DNA of 64,000 nucleotides, from NCBI GenBank assembly GCA_016717005.1, contig JADJUF010000038.1, forward strand, positions 1-64,000. The letters run 5' to 3'. The notes under the pieces were generated by a model that had not been told where the DNA came from, did not search any database, and saw only the letters and a program-made list of their open reading frames with translations. Every line of letters starts with the position of its first letter. The stretch's first letter is position 1. This stretch comes from Myxococcales bacterium. GTDB taxonomy: Bacteria > Myxococcota_A > Polyangia > Haliangiales > Haliangiaceae. The position numbers were made by a program, and so were the translations under genes. Below, piece after piece: positions 1 to 11,385 of this stretch.

Positions 1-152
1 GTGATCGACCGGTTCGCCGGGGATCACGTGCAGGAACAGGAACACCAGCAGCGACACCCGAGCATCGACAGGATGCCGAGGCCGAGGCGTCGGAGGATGA
101 AGAGCGCCCAGCGGCACGAGCGGGCCGAGCGTACGCGAGCCGGCCGGGCCTT

Positions 153-530
153 GTCGATCGCGTCACGACGCCCCGCTGTTCCCGCTGCGCACGCAGCGCT
201 CGGTGGCGGACCGCGCGTCCGCAGCCGGCCGGGGTTTTCGTCGATCGCGTCGCCGCCTCGCTGGTCGCGCCGCGCCGCGCTCGGCGGCGACCAAGCGTAC
301 GCGGCCAGCGGGAGCTTCGTCGGTCGCGTCGCCGCCTCGCTGGTCGCGCCGCGCCGCGCTCGGTGACCGGACCACCGTCCGCGACCAGCCAGGGCTTCGT
401 CCGATCGCGTCGACGCCTCGCCGCGTCCGCCGGGCAGCGCTCGGTGGCGGACCGCGCCGATCCGCGGCTACAGCCGGGGCGTCGGCGATGGCGTCGCCGC
501 CTCGCTGATGTCGCGCCGCTCAGCTCTCGG
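153..530. repeat. ~80-bp imperfect tandem repeat, about 5 copies
   Basis: Copies of a unit starting near GTCGATCGCGTCGCCGCCTC begin at about 153, 240, 319, 399 and 481, giving periods of 87, 79, 80 and 82 bp. The array lies just past the 3' side of the minus-strand ptsP-like remnant. Reading frames through it are only low-complexity Arg/Ala/Pro, so I do not call a gene. Bases 1-152 show nothing I can support. Confidence 0.7.
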
Positions 531-599
531 TGGCGCGGCGGCGGCGGCCTCGATCGCCACCGCCGGCGGGTTCACGCGCACCGGCGGCGGCGCCGTCGG

Positions 600-1760
600 C
601 GTCGGCGTCGACGGTACTGGCGGTCACCGGGGCGGAACCCACGCGTTACGCCCGCGGACCACCGGCCGCGGCAGCCAGATCGTCGGCCCAGGCGATCGCC
701 GCCGCCGCAGCGTGGCCGCGCCGCGACTACGATCGCGCCGGCCGCGCCGCTCTGCGCCGCACGACCAGCGCCGCCAGGCCGCCGACGCTCGCCGTCCAGA
801 TGCCGCCAGGCGGCAGGGCCGCGGCGATCGCTGGCCATCACGCCACGACACCAGCAGGTCCTCGACCTCAGCCGCGCGATCGAACGCCGGCGCGTGGCCC
901 GTGGGCCGCGGCCTGAACGGCGCGCGCGCGTGAAGGCCGCGGGCCACGGTCGCCGGGCCCGCCACCGTCGGCGGCGCCGCGGCGACCCGCTCGTGCAACC
1001 GGCCGTCGAGCGAAGACAACTCGACCTCGGCCAGCGCCACCTGCGCGTCGGCGTCGCCGTGCTTGCGCAGGCGTCGGCGCGCGCGCTCGAGATCGGTCGG
1101 CAGGCGCGCCAGGGCCCCGGCGATGTCGAGGTCGCCGCGCTCGCCGAGCGCCGCCAGGGTCGGCAGGATCGTCGCGCGCGCGACCGCCGAGCCGGGGCTA
1201 GTGACGCCATCCCGAGCCGCGCGCTCCGGGCCATCGCCGCGCGCCCGAACCGGCGCTCGACCGCGGGGCGTCACCAGCGCCACGAAGCGCGGTCGCCAGC
1301 GTCACCTCGGTCGGCGCGAACCCGGTCAGGCCGGCGCTGCAGCACCAGCACGCCGAGCGCGCGGCCGCCACCGATCCAGCGGTACGCCCAGGTACGCGGG
1401 GAACTACTCCTCGCCCAGGCCCGGCACCAACGAAGTGGCGCTCGTCGGGGCCGACCCCGACCGACACCGGGCGCCAGGCTACTCAACGCACGGCCCGGTC
1501 GAGCCCTCGCCGAAGCTCAGGCGCACCGCCTAATCGCGCCGAGGCGGGAAGCCGTGGTTGCCGCGCATGACCAGGCGGTCGACGCCGTCTTCGTCAGTTC
1601 CCGGACGTACGCGCTGACGACGTCGACCTCGGTGATCGCCGCGAGCTCGCGGCGCTCGTCGTCAGCGCCTGCTCGACGGCGCGTCCTCGCCGGCGACCGC
1701 GATCAGCCGCAGGATGCCGTCGACCGAGCGATCACCGGCGTGGTGGATGTGTGGACGGTG
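600..1760 (-). pseudogene. PtsP-like PEP-phosphotransferase (GAF + EI N-terminal + swivel pieces), frameshifted
   Basis: Read on the minus strand across three frames, this region gives GAF-domain text (about 1560-1290: VRLSFGEGSTGRAVE, GPDERHFVGAGPG, GVPLDRGGRALGVLVLQRR, FAPTEVTLATAL). It then gives the PEP-utiliser N-terminal text (about 1230-900: GSAVARATILPTL, ARLPTDLERARRRLRKHG, FDRAAEVEDLLV) and a stretch resembling the phosphohistidine swivel domain (about 830-700). That order matches PtsP, the nitrogen-PTS enzyme I with a GAF sensor. At least four frame changes are needed, and the catalytic TIM-barrel domain is not found before the repeat at 153-530. The following genes are broken in the same way, so sequencing error is a strong alternative to decay. 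The family call is reasonable; the boundaries are rough. Confidence 0.5.
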
Positions 1761-1869
1761 GCCGGGCGCGAGGTCTGCCCCACCGTACCACCCCGTGTTT
1801 CGCTGCGGTTCCGGTGCGTCCACCGCCCCAGGCGGAGATCCTGGTCCTCAAAGCTGCCGGGTAGGCGAG

Positions 1870-2345
1870 AAGGCACCACTGATCCTGGGATGCCGAGTAC
1901 GCGCTGTCCCCAACGCTGGGTCCCCAACGTTGACGCGGCAGCGCAAAATCGTCAGTTATCCTGCAGGTATTTACGACCAGGGGGCCGGTCTCCAACGTTG
2001 ACGCGGTGGGGCCAAAAACGTCAGTGATCCTAGGTATTTACGACCCGGGAGCCGGTCCCCAAAGCTGACGCGGCGGGGCGAAACTCGCCAGTGATCCTGG
2101 GTATTTACGACGACCGCTCCCAGAGTTGAAAAATAGTCAACAAAGTTTAGGTAGTTACGACCAGGGCCGGTCCCCAACGCTGACGCGGTAGGGCGAAAAA
2201 CGTCAGTGATCCTGGAATTTACGACCCAGGAGCCGCTCCCCAACGTTACCCAGGAGCCGGTCCCCCAAAGCCGACGCGGCAGGGCGAAAATCGCCAGTGA
2301 TCCTGGGTATTTGCGACCCAGGAGCCGGTCCCCAAAGCTCGCTCG
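1870..2345. repeat. REP-like intergenic array A (~67-bp units)
   Basis: Units carry the core TGACGCGG (near 1931, 1999, 2066, 2181; CGACGCGG at 2272), followed by a purine-rich GGGCGAAAAT block, TCAGTGATCCTGG, then TATTTACGACC and GGAGCCGGTCCCCAA. Spacing is 68, 67, then 115 and 91 bp. The DNA is clearly AT-richer than its surroundings. The same core recurs near 34.9 kb and 37.1 kb, so this is a dispersed family and not a local accident. No gene is supported here. Confidence 0.8.
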
Positions 2346-2442
2346 TCGGTTCCGGAATCAACCCGGCGCGGGCGCGCAGAAGCCGGGAGCCGAGCCAGGC
2401 GCTCGCCCGGCTTCGGCACTGGCTCGCCGCCGTGCGACATCA

Positions 2443-2849
2443 TCAGGACTCGTCGCGGCACTCGTAGCGGTCGCGACAGTCGCCCGAGCCGCGCCGCAGG
2501 TGCGCATGCAGTACCGGATCTCCGAGGCACGCGGCACGCACTGGCCGCGCAGCGTGCAGACCTCGTCGAAGGTGGTGCAGTCGTCGGTGGTCAGGTCCTC
2601 GGTCGCCAGCACGCACGGCTTGTTCGTGAACGACGCCGAGTAGAACCGCACGCACACCGCCTCGTCCGGGGCAGGTGTTCCAGTCGCAGCCGAGCTCGGT
2701 GCAATAGCCGCCGGGCGACTGCTGGTCGCAGATGCTGGTCTGGTCCCGTTGCCGTCACCGCAGTCGAGGCTCGACGAGCACTCGTCGCCGATCTCCTTTG
2801 CCACAGGCGGCGCGAGGACGAGGACGAGGACGAGACCGAGGCGGGTCAT
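2443..2849 (-). CDS. Cys-rich secreted protein, frameshifted
   Basis: The ATG at 2849 opens a hydrophobic signal segment (TRLGLVLVLVLAPPVA). After it, Cys-spaced text is recovered only by changing frame about three times: GDECSSSLDCGDG, then SICDQQSPGGYCTELGCDW, then SASFTNKPCVLATEDLTTDD and a last CRDRYECRDES before a TGA. At least twelve cysteines suggest a disulphide-rich extracytoplasmic protein of the kind common in Myxococcota. The frame changes lie near 2750, 2670 and 2490 and are probably single-base errors. I do not recognise a named family. Confidence 0.5.
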
Positions 2850-2983
2850 GCGGGCGCGCATCCTAGCAGGGTTGTCGGTGGACACAATCGCGGACGGCCG
2901 GCCCGGCCGGCGGAGGTGCGAGGTTGGACTGCGGGGCCGCCGGGTGGTTGCCCCGGCCCAGCCGCTGCCGTAAGTACGCGGGG

Positions 2984-3438
2984 TCGCGAGCCGTCATCCA
3001 GCGCTGCCGGCGCGCGTCTGTGACCGTGGCCGGCGCGGTCGTGGGTGAGATCGGTCACGGGCTGGTGGTGCTGCTGGGGGCGGGCAAGGGCGACGGCGAC
3101 GACGACCTCGGCTACGTGGTCGACAAGCTGGTCAACCTGCGGATCTTCGCCGACGACGACGGCAAGATGAACCGGTCGGTGCTCGACGTGGCCGGCGGGG
3201 TGCTGATGATCTCGCAGTTCACGCTCTACGCCGACGTGCGCAAGGGGCGGCGGCCAGCGTTCCTCGACGCGCTCGACCCGGGTCCAGCCGAGGCGCTGTA
3301 CGAGCGGGCGGTGGCGGCGGTGCGGGCAGCGCCGGCGTCGCGCAGGTCGCGACAGGCGTGTTCCGAGCCGACATGCAGGTCGAGCTGGTCAACGACGGAC
3401 CGGTCACGATCATGATCGACTCGCGCCGGCAGTTCTGA
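2984..3438 (+). CDS. dtd: D-aminoacyl-tRNA deacylase, one frameshift
   Basis: Hydrolyses D-amino acids mischarged onto tRNA (classically D-Tyr-tRNA) in the cytoplasm. The protein reads RAVIQRCRRASVTVAG at the N-terminus, then ISQFTLYADVRKGRRPAF, which contains the family's hallmark SQFTL motif, and after a frame change near 3334 it ends with the second hallmark, NDGPVTIMIDS, then TGA at 3436-3438. Total length of about 150 residues is usual for Dtd. The expected initiator (family proteins start MRAVIQR) is replaced by a TCG codon, so the start is either miscalled or changed. Substrate-pocket motifs are both present, so the identification is secure even though the frame is broken. Confidence 0.8.
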
Positions 3439-3682
3439 TCTTGACCGCGCGCGGGGATCCCGAGCTCCTTGGCCGGGGGGGCGTGTCCCACCCGCGCCCG
3501 CGCGGACCCGCGCAGGTTTCTGAAACCCCGGCGGGCGGCGTGTCCCCCACCGGCGATGAGGCTCCTCCCGCGATCGCCGCGCTCCGACCCGTGCGCCACC
3601 GGCGCGCGTGGGCAGGGCGGGCGCGCGCCGGCGACGACCTGCCACCGCCGGGCGCCCGGATCGCCGCCGAAGGGACCGCGTC

Positions 3683-4960
3683 GGGCCTGGTCGCCGGGCC
3701 CCGCCGGCGACGGCGTCGGCGAATCCTGGCGGTCGCCGGCGGTGATCGAGCGCAAGCGGAGAGATGCTGCGGGCGGCCATCGCGTCATCCGACGGGCGCG
3801 ATCGCCTCGAGCTGCGGATCCAGCTGTTCGAGCTGCTGGTCGACCCCTCGGCCGGTGACCGCGGCGCCGAAGCCCTGGCGCTGGGCGCCGCGCCGCTGGC
3901 GGAACCGGGCTTCGCGGCCGTCGCGACCGCCGATCAGGTGCTGGCCGAGTGCGCCGAGGCGTTGCGGCGGGGCCAGCGCGCGGGCGATGCGCGGCGATCT
4001 GGCGGCGCTGATCCGCGACTACCCGAGGTCGCGCTGAGCCGGCACCGCCTCGGTCGCTCAGCGACGACGCGTTCGCGGCGAACGATTTGACCACGGCGGG
4101 CGCGATGTACCCGAGCGCGCGCTGGGCGATCCGCTGGTCGGCGCGTACGCGCGCTCCAAAGCGGGCCTGGGTCGCCTGGAACCGCGGCGACCTCGAGGCG
4201 GCGCTCGCCGACTTCGTCGAGGTCGCGCGGGTCGGTCGGGACCCGCTGCGCCGGAGGCGCTCAAGGACGTCGTGCGCGCGTTCGCGGAGGTCGGGTCGCC
4301 GGCGCAGGCCGGGGCGTTCTTCGCGCGCGCTCGATCGCGCCGGGACCCCGACGATGCTGCTGCGCCTCGCCGCGCACTACGCCGACGTCGGCAAGGACCG
4401 CGACGCCGCGGCGACCTACGCCTGGCGCAGCCGCAGCTCGACGACGCCGGCGCGTGTCGCGCGCAGGTCCGGCTCGCCGCCCCCGGTCTGGCGGAGCGGG
4501 GATCGCGCAGGCCACCGCCGCGCTCGCCGCGCTCAGTGGCGGCGGGTCGACCCCGCCTGCGCCGACGAGCGCCGCGGCCCTGGCCACGACGGTCGCGCAG
4601 GTCCTCACGCGCGAGGTGCGCGCTGCGGAGCGATCCCACCGACGCGATCGCGGCGTGGATCGTCGTCCGGACCTGGCGCCGGCCGATCCGCGCCGGCGCG
4701 ACGCGCCCGGCCGCCGCGACCCTCGCGCACGAGCACGCCACCGCGGCCGCCACCGCCCGCGGCGTGGGCCGCGGCCGCCGACGCGTCCTACGAGGCCGCG
4801 GTGGCGGGCGACGCGGCGGCCGGCGACGCGGCCCTCGACGCCTGGCGTCAAGCGGTCGCGCTCGATCCCGCGCTGGCCGGACGGGCCGCGGCCGGGCGGG
4901 CGTTGCTCCGAGCAGCAGCGGGCGCCCGCGCACGCGGGCGCGACAGGCGAAACGCGGTAG
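3683..4960 (+). CDS. TPR-like protein, several frameshifts
   Basis: Protein-like segments in changing frames follow one another on the plus strand: LELRIQLFELLVDPSAGDRG, WVAWNRGDLEAALADFVEVA, VVRAFAEVGSPAQAGAFFAR, LLRLAAHYADVGKDRDAAAT and SYEAAVAGDAAAGDAALDAW. The Trp/Tyr-Gly-Ala spacing is typical of tetratricopeptide helices, so a scaffold of about 400 residues is likely. Five or more frame changes are needed. Start and stop are uncertain; I use the TAG at 4958-4960, just before the next gene. No catalytic domain is visible. Confidence 0.4.
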
Positions 4961-4971
4961 TGTCTGCGCCG

Positions 4972-6494
4972 ATGCGCGCCCGCTGGTTCGTCGTTGTGCT
5001 CTCGATCGCGGCCTGCGGTGGCGGCCAGGTCACCAACCCTGGCCTGGTGGTGCCGACCGGCGGCAAGGTCGAGGCCGACTACCTCGAGATCGAGCCCACG
5101 GCGCCGTTCGCGAAGCTGTTCGTCAAGGGCGCGCGCTGGCAGTTCCCGCTCGCGGGCTGGACCGGCAAGGGGCCGGCGCCGGTCATCACCTGCGAGGTCG
5201 GCGCGCAGCGCCGCGTTCGAGAGCGCGCGCCTGTTCTCACGTGCACGCCCGATCGCGAGCTAGGCCCGATCAGCGGCGGGCTGCCGCGGTTCGGCGTGAT
5301 CGCGACCGCCAAGGGCCTGTGGTTCACCGAGCACCTCACGGTGGTCACGCCGCTGCCCGACGACGAGGCCGGCGCGCTGGCGTGGACCGTCGCCGAGCCG
5401 ATGCGCCTGGGGACCGCGCCGGCGCCGGTCACCTACGAGGCCCACGCCGAGGCCACCGACACGCTGCCGGCGATCGCCGGCGGCATCGAGGCGTTCGCGC
5501 TCGGCGACGCCGGCACCTGGTGCCTCGCCACCGAGAACGCCGCCGAGGCCGACGCCGCGCGCACCGTGCTGTGCGTGCGCGCTGACGCGGGCATCGTCGG
5601 CGGCGGCGTCGCCACCGCGTCGCAGGGCATCGTCACCTCGGCGCTGACGTTCCGGCGAGCGCCGCCGCCGCCGGTGTCGCAGCCGTTCGCGACGCGCTCG
5701 ACGTCAACGTCGAGACCGTCCAAGCTCGACGCGCCGGGCAAGAAGCAGCGCGCGCCGCTGGTGCTGACCGCCGCCGTCGACAGCGCGCAGCCGATCGCCT
5801 ACCAGATGTCGGGCCGCGCCGTGTCCGACGACGGCACCGGCAAGCGGGTCGAGGCCGATCAGCCGACGCTGACGCTGCGCGGCGCCGCCAAGGTGGTCGC
5901 GATCGAGCCGAGCGGCCGCTTCCGCTACCAGTTCACCGTGGCCGAGGCGACCGCCACCGGCCCGGGCACGACGCCGCCGTTGGCGTCGGGCATGGCCTCG
6001 CTGGTCGGCGCGGTGTTCGCCAGCGGGGTCGAGCCCGACGGCCGCGTCGCCGAGTACGCGGTCGCGGTCGAGCACCCGATCCCGACCACGCCGGTGGTGG
6101 TCGGTCAGGTGGCGCAGTCGATGACCACGTTCGTGGCGCTGCCGACCGAGCCGATCGGGGTCGGGGCGACCTGGTCGTCGACCTACCCGACCAGCATCGT
6201 CGGCCAGGCGGTCACGGTGATCGTCCGGTCCAAGCTGGTCAGCCGCAAGGGCGCGGTCGCGGTGATCTCGTCGGAGACCGCGATCGCGCCGATCGCCCAG
6301 GCCGTCGCCGGCGGCACCGCGCGGCTCGAGGCCAGGGCACGGTCACCACCGTCCACACCGCCGGCCGCCTGCTGCCGACGCGCGCCGCGGAGCTGCACCT
6401 GATCGCCACGGTCGAGCCCACGCCCGGCGTCGCCAACCCGGCGCGGCGCGAGCGCCACGAGCTGCACATGCGCACGCGCGTGCTGCCGCGCTGA
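4972..6494 (+). CDS. Lipoprotein of unknown function, frameshifted near the 3' end
   Basis: The ATG at 4972 gives a signal peptide ending in a lipobox (VVLSIAAC, lipidated Cys15), so the product should be anchored in a membrane facing the periplasm. The mature part is rich in beta-strand-like text, with repeats of the type PAPVTYEAHAEATDT and PIGVGATWSSTYPTS; the GVGATW stretch resembles DUF6263-type lipoproteins, which is only a suggestion. Frame changes are needed near 5690-5720 (two compensating) and near 6338, after which the protein ends RHELHMRTRVLPR at TGA 6492-6494. Length is about 505 residues. Confidence 0.6.
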
Positions 6495-6688
6495 TCGATC
6501 GCGCGGAGCGGTCGTGCGGACCGGTCGCGTCGGCGCGCACGCACCTGGGCGCGGCCGACGTCGCGCCGCGCCACGGCCCCGCCCGAGGCGTGGCTTTACC
6601 CCGCCAGGGCTCGTGCCAGAGTCACGCACGTGCCGATGTCGAACCAGAACCACGACGCGAGCGTCCGCGGTGCCGTCGGGGCGGCGCC

Positions 6689-7937
6689 ATGAGCGGCTAC
6701 GACCTCGGCAGCGGGTTCATCGTCCCAGGCGCCGCCGCCGACGCGGCGCCGCCGCGGTGTCGTACCTGCGCTCGCCGCTGGCGATCCGGGTCCGCGCGAC
6801 CAACGTCCTCGAGGCCGGCCTGCTCGGTGAGCTCCGCCACTTCCGCGTCGATCGCGGGCGGATCGAGGCCGTCGCTGATCGAGTGATCGCGGTGACGCGC
6901 GCCAACCATCCGACCCTGCGCATCCCGCCCGCGGGCGCCTGGTGCAGTTTCCGGGCCGGTAACCTCGATCGCGTCGCCGCGATGGTCGAGGCCGCGGGCG
7001 CCGGCGCGATCGCCGCCGAGGCGCTGATCGATCCGATCGTCGTCAGCGTCTTGCTCGACGCCGACGCCGGCGACGCGTGGCGCTACCGCGAGGACGCCAC
7101 CGGCGACCTCCTGGCGCGGGCGGAGGGCGTCGCGGTCGCCAGCCTGCGCGCGTTCGGGGCCGGCCTGTTCTCGGCCGACGCGCTCTTGCCGCTCCGCGTC
7201 GACGCGGCGGCGCTGCGCGGCCTCGACGACGACGACCCTCGCGCGCGCTCAGGCCAGCCCCGACAACCCGCTGGTGGGGCTGGCCGGCCGCGCCGGCCTC
7301 CCGACGGCTGGGCGAGGTCATCGACGACAACCCCGCCATGTTCCCGAACGGCCGCCCGAGCGGGCTGCTCACGTCGATCCGCGCCCGCGGGCCCGAGGTC
7401 CGCGCCGCCGATCTGCTCGGCGATCTCCTCGAGGGCCTCGGCCCGATCTGGCCCGGCCGCATCGAGCTCGGTGGCGTCAACCTCGGCGACTGCTGGCGTC
7501 ACCCCGCCGCCGGCGGCGCCGGCATCGAGCGGCCTGGTGCCGTTCCACAAGCTGTCGCAGTGGCTCGCGTACTCGCTGTTCGAGCCGCTCGAGCTGGGCG
7601 GCGTCAGGTCGTGCAGCAGGGCGCGATGACCGGCCTCGCCGAGCACCGCAACGGCGGCCTGCTGGTCGACCTCGGCGTGATCGTGCCGCGCTACGACGCG
7701 ATCACCCAGGGCACCCGCTACCGCGTCGACGACGAGGTCGTCGTCGAGTGGCGCGCGCTCACCGTCGCGCTGCTCGACTGGGTCGCCGACGCGGTCCGCG
7801 AGCGCCTGCAGGTCTCGCCCGATCAGATGCCGCTGGCCAGCGTCCTCGAGGGCGGCACCTGGTACGCCGGGCGCCAGTCGCGCGCGCGCGCCGGCGGCGG
7901 CTCGCCCATCGCCGGCGACGGCACCTCGTGTCCCTGA
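6689..7937 (+). CDS. DUF1688 (URC4/Urg3 family) protein, frameshifted
   Basis: DUF1688 proteins (fungal Urg3/URC4) belong to the uracil-catabolism URC pathway; their exact biochemical step is not settled. Family landmarks appear in order: YLRSPLAIRVRATNVLEAGL, DPIVVSVLLDADAGDAWRYR, EGVAVASLRAFGAGLFSADA, GPIWPGRIELGGVNLGDCWR, then (frame change) LVPFHKLSQWLAYSLFEPLE and HRNGGLLVDLGVIVPRYDA. Stop is TGA at 7935-7937. Total length of about 410 residues fits the family. Three or four frame changes (near 6745, 7250, 7320 and 7540-7620) interrupt it. No other uracil-catabolism gene is nearby. Confidence 0.75.
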
Positions 7938-8184
7938 CCGCGCCGCGGACGCGGCCGAGCGTTCGGGCGGCGGCACCGCTGGTCGCGGGCGCTACGTCCG
8001 GTGTGTCGGCGAGGTGTTGGGCCCTGACGCCCAGCGCCTGGCGACGACGCCCGGCAAGGATGGCACCGCGGCCTGCGCCCGGAGCCAGCGGATCGTCGAC
8101 TGGTACAAGGACAAGTGTCTGCCCAAGGTCGGGTGTCAGGAGTTCATGGCCTGCACGCTCGACCTCGCGATGCAGGAGCCGTGA
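7928..8184 (+). CDS. Small Cys-containing protein, start unclear
   Basis: A frame ending at TGA 8182-8184 reads GRYVRCVGEVLGPDAQRLAT, then ARSQRIVDWYKDKCLPKVGC and FMACTLDLAMQEP. Four cysteines with CX6C-type spacing and a compact length (about 60-85 residues) suggest a small disulphide or metal-binding protein. No start codon is visible in this frame; it may be joined to upstream sequence through another lost base. Between 8185 and 8297 I see nothing convincing. Confidence 0.35.
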
Positions 8185-8297
8185 CCGCTTGCTCTTCTTC
8201 GATCGCGCCACCTGCCGCCGGTCGGTCCGCGACCGCTGCGCCGATGGCGCCGCGTGCGGTGGCGCCCGACGCCGGCCCGCCGCGGCCGACGAAGGCG

Positions 8298-8303
8298 TAG
8301 ACT
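8298..8303 (+). promoter_or_regulatory. -10 box TAGACT of the kinase gene
   Basis: GTAGACT lies 4 nt before a GTG at 8308. This is one of a set of -10-like boxes placed so that transcription would begin at or near the start codon. Confidence 0.45.
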
Positions 8304-8307
8304 GGAG

Positions 8308-11112
8308 GTGGCCGATCGGGACTCCACCGAGCCCGCCCCAGGCGTCACCGTTCTCGACCGCGCAGGTCGACGCGGCCGTCGATCAGTTGCGCGACGGCGA
8401 CGCGACGGCGACCGCGACGATGACCTCGCCGCCGCCGGGCCCGCGCCGACGTCGGCTGCCGCGGATGGATCGCGGCACGGTGATCGGCCGCTACGTCGTG
8501 ATCGATCTGCTGGGCCAGGGCGGGATGGGCGACGTCTACGCCGCCTACGATCCCGAGCTCGATCGTCGGGTCGCGCTGAAGCTGGTGCGCGACCTCACCG
8601 GGCAGGGCCGCGAGCGGTTGATCGCCGAGGCCAAGGCCATGGCCCGCGTGTCGCACCCCAACGTGTGCGCGGTCCACGACGCCGGCCGCTTCGCCGAGGG
8701 CGTCTTCAGCGCCATGGAGCTGGTCGACGGTCAGACCCCTCACCGAATGGCGACGCACGCCGCGCAGCTGGCGCGAGATCGTGACGGTGTTCGCCGCCGC
8801 AGGCGCCAGGCTGTGCGCCGCCCACGCCGCCGGCATCGTCCACCGCGACTTCAAGCCGGGCAACGTCATGATCGCCCGCGACGGGCGCGTGCGCGTGCTC
8901 GACTTCGGCGTGGCCCGGGTCGGCGCGATGGTCGTGGCGCCAGACCCCGCGACGCCCGGCAGCGAGCCCGACCCCGACGCGGACGCCAGCCCGCGGATCC
9001 TCGCCAGCCGGGCCATGGGCACGCCGTCGTACATGGCGCCCGAGCAGCGGCGCCCCGGCGTCCACGACGCCCGCGTCGATCAGTACGCGTTCGCGGTGGC
9101 GCTGTACGAGGCGCTGTACGGCGAGCGGCCGTTCGCCGGCGACCACGCCGACGAGATCGCGGACAACGCGCTCGCCTACCGGGTGCGGCCGCCGCCGCGC
9201 GAGCGCGACGTGCCGGCGTGGCTCCGGCGGCCGCTGCTCAGGGCGCTGCAACCCGAGCCCGGCGATCGCTTCCCGGCGCTGCAGGCGCTGCTGGTCGAGG
9301 TGGCCCGCGACCCGGCGCTGCGGCGGCGACGCGTCGCGCTGGGCGCCGTGGTGGTTGGGCTCGGCGCGCTCGCGCTGGTCGGCCTGACCCGCCGCGCCGC
9401 CCCGGTGCCGCCGTGCCGCGGCGTCGACGCGCCCGCGCTGGAGCTGTGGACCGACGCGGCGCGGGCGCGGGTGGCGACGGCGTTCCGCGCCACCGGGCGG
9501 CCCGCCGTCGACGGCTGGACCGCCCGGGTCGCCGACGAGCTGCAGCGCCGCGCCCGCGCGCTGGGCGCGAGCCGGGTCGCGGCGTGCGAGGCGTCGAGCG
9601 TGCGCCACGAGCAGTCGCCGGCGCTGCTCGATCGCCGGATGACGTGCCTCGACCGGCGCGGCGCCGAGCTGGCGGCGCTGGTGGCGCGGCTGGGCGCGGC
9701 GCCCGACGCGGCGTTGATGGATCGCGCGCTCGACGCCGTCGCGCGCGCCTGCCGCCGATCGACGCCTGCGCCGACGCCGAGGCGCTGGTGTCGGCGGTGC
9801 CGCGGCCGACCGACCCGGCGCGCCAGCGCGATCTGGCGGCCGCCGAGGCCGCGGTGGCCGCGGCCCGCGCCGGGAGCTACGCCGCCGACGCCCGCCACAC
9901 CCGCGCGCTGGCGCGCGCCGGCGTCGAGCTCGCCGAACGCGCGGGCTGGAGCGTGCTGGTCGCCGAGGCCCTGGTCACCGACGTCGATGCCGCGCTGATC
10001 GCCGGCGACTACGCCGGCCTCGACGACGAGGTGTTCCGCGCCGCGCGGCTCGCGACCGAGGCCCGCGCCGAGCCCGCCGCGGCCGCGGCGTGGATCGCCG
10101 GCGTCAGGGTGCTGGCGGCGCTGGGGCGGCCGCAGGAGGCGCTGGCGATCGCGCACGCCGCCGACGCCGCGCTGGCGCGGCTGGACCGGCCCGGGCCGCA
10201 GCCGGCGGCGCTGCTCGAGGCCGAGGCCGCGGCGCTCGAGGCCACCGGCGACTTCGCCGCCGCGATGGCGCGCGACGATCAGGCCCTCGCGCTGCGCACC
10301 GCCGCCACTGGCGCCGACGCCCTGCCGGTGGGTGACGTGCTCAACCACAAGGCGATCCTGGCCTCGCGGCAAGGCGACCACGCCGGCGCCGAGGCGCTGC
10401 ATCGCCGCGTGCTCGCGCTGCGCACGCGCCTGCTCGGCGCCGACCATCCCGACGTCGCGTCCTCCCTCGACAACCTCGGCGCCGTCATCTACCACCAGGG
10501 CCGGCTCGACGAGGCCGCCGCGCTGTACCAGCAGGCGCTGGCCGCGCGCCGCGCCGCGCTCGGCCCCGACCACGAGGACGTCGGCACCTCGCTCAACAAC
10601 CTCGGCGGCGTCTACCTCGATCGCGGCGAGCTGGCAGCCGCCGAAGATCACTTCGCCCGGGCCCTCGCCACCTGGGCGCGCGTGTTCGGTCAAGAGCACC
10701 CGTCGCTGGCCATCCCGCTCGGCAACCTCGGCGACGTCGCGCTGGCCCGCGGCGACGCCGCCCGCGCGCTCGTCGTCTGCCGCCGCGCCTACGCCGTCGA
10801 GGCGAAGGCCTCCGGCGACCGCTCGCCCGAGCTGGCCTACAGCCTCACCTGCGAGGGCGAGGCGCTCACCGCCGCCGGGCAGCCCGCCGCCGCGATCGAC
10901 GTCCTCGCGCGCGCCCTCGAGCTGCGCGAGGCCGCCGCCGTCGACGCCGCCGAGCTCGCGCGCACCGCCTCGCGCTGGCGATCGCGCTCGACGCGCGCGG
11001 CCTCGATCGCCCGCGGGTCGTGCGGCTCGCCCAGGCCGCCCGCGACGCGTTCACCGGTCCGGCCGCCGCGGCGCGCCGCGCGCGGGCCGAGGCGCTGGTG
11101 CGGGGACGGTGA
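8308..11112 (+). CDS. Ser/Thr protein kinase with TPR tail, frameshifted
   Basis: Membrane-anchored eukaryotic-type kinase of the myxobacterial kinase-TPR class. The kinase domain (8471-9310) has the glycine loop GQGGMGDVY, catalytic HRDFKPGN, LDFGVAR (DFG) and GTPSYMAPEQ, so it should be active. A single transmembrane segment (about 9335-9390) is followed by an extracytoplasmic Cys-containing stretch and TPRs of the kinesin-light-chain type (SSLDNLGAVIYHQGRLDEAA; TSLNNLGGVYLDRGELAAAE) from about 9750. Frame changes lie near 8370, 8745, 9755 and 10970. The start is taken at GTG 8308, next to TAGACT; a later ATG at 8465 also precedes an intact kinase domain. Phospho-target unknown. Confidence 0.8.
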
Positions 11113-11335
11113 GCTCGACCCGCCGCACATCCCGCGGATCGAGCGCGCGCGCGCCCTCGGCGGCACCGCCGGCGCCGCCGGCGCCATCGAGCGGACCCGC
11201 GTAGAACGCGTCGTCGGCGCGGTCCGTCGCGTCGAGCGTCCAGGTCCGGACCTTCGGCGCGATCGCGGCCACGTCGTCGGCGTGCCGCCAGGCCTCCGCG
11301 CCGGTCACGTCGTGCTGATGGGCGGGGAGTGCCAC
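11051..11335 (-). CDS. Uncertain short protein, possibly a fragment
   Basis: A GTG-started minus-strand frame reads VTGAEAWRHADDVAAIAP and WTLDATDRADDAFYAGPLDG, which looks more like real protein than the usual antisense Arg-rich text. It overlaps the kinase 3' end tail-to-tail and has no recognised domain. It may be a remnant. Confidence 0.2.
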   Translation of the reverse strand: MALPAHQHDVTGAEAWRHADDVAAIAPKVRTWTLDATDRADDAFYAGPLDGAGGAGGAAEGARALDPRDVRRVELTVPAPAPRPARGAPRRPDR

Positions 11336-11385
11336 GCGGAGCCGCCATCACGCGCGCTCGACCGCTGGTGATGCGCGTCCCGCGG

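Noticed and set aside
1..366. Open frame from the left edge of the window
   Set aside because: His/Arg-rich low-complexity text that runs into the 80-bp repeats; no protein family and no support for coding.
1870..2345. CRISPR array
   Set aside because: Units are spaced at about 67 bp, but the stretches between cores are also repeats, not unique spacers, and no cas gene is present.
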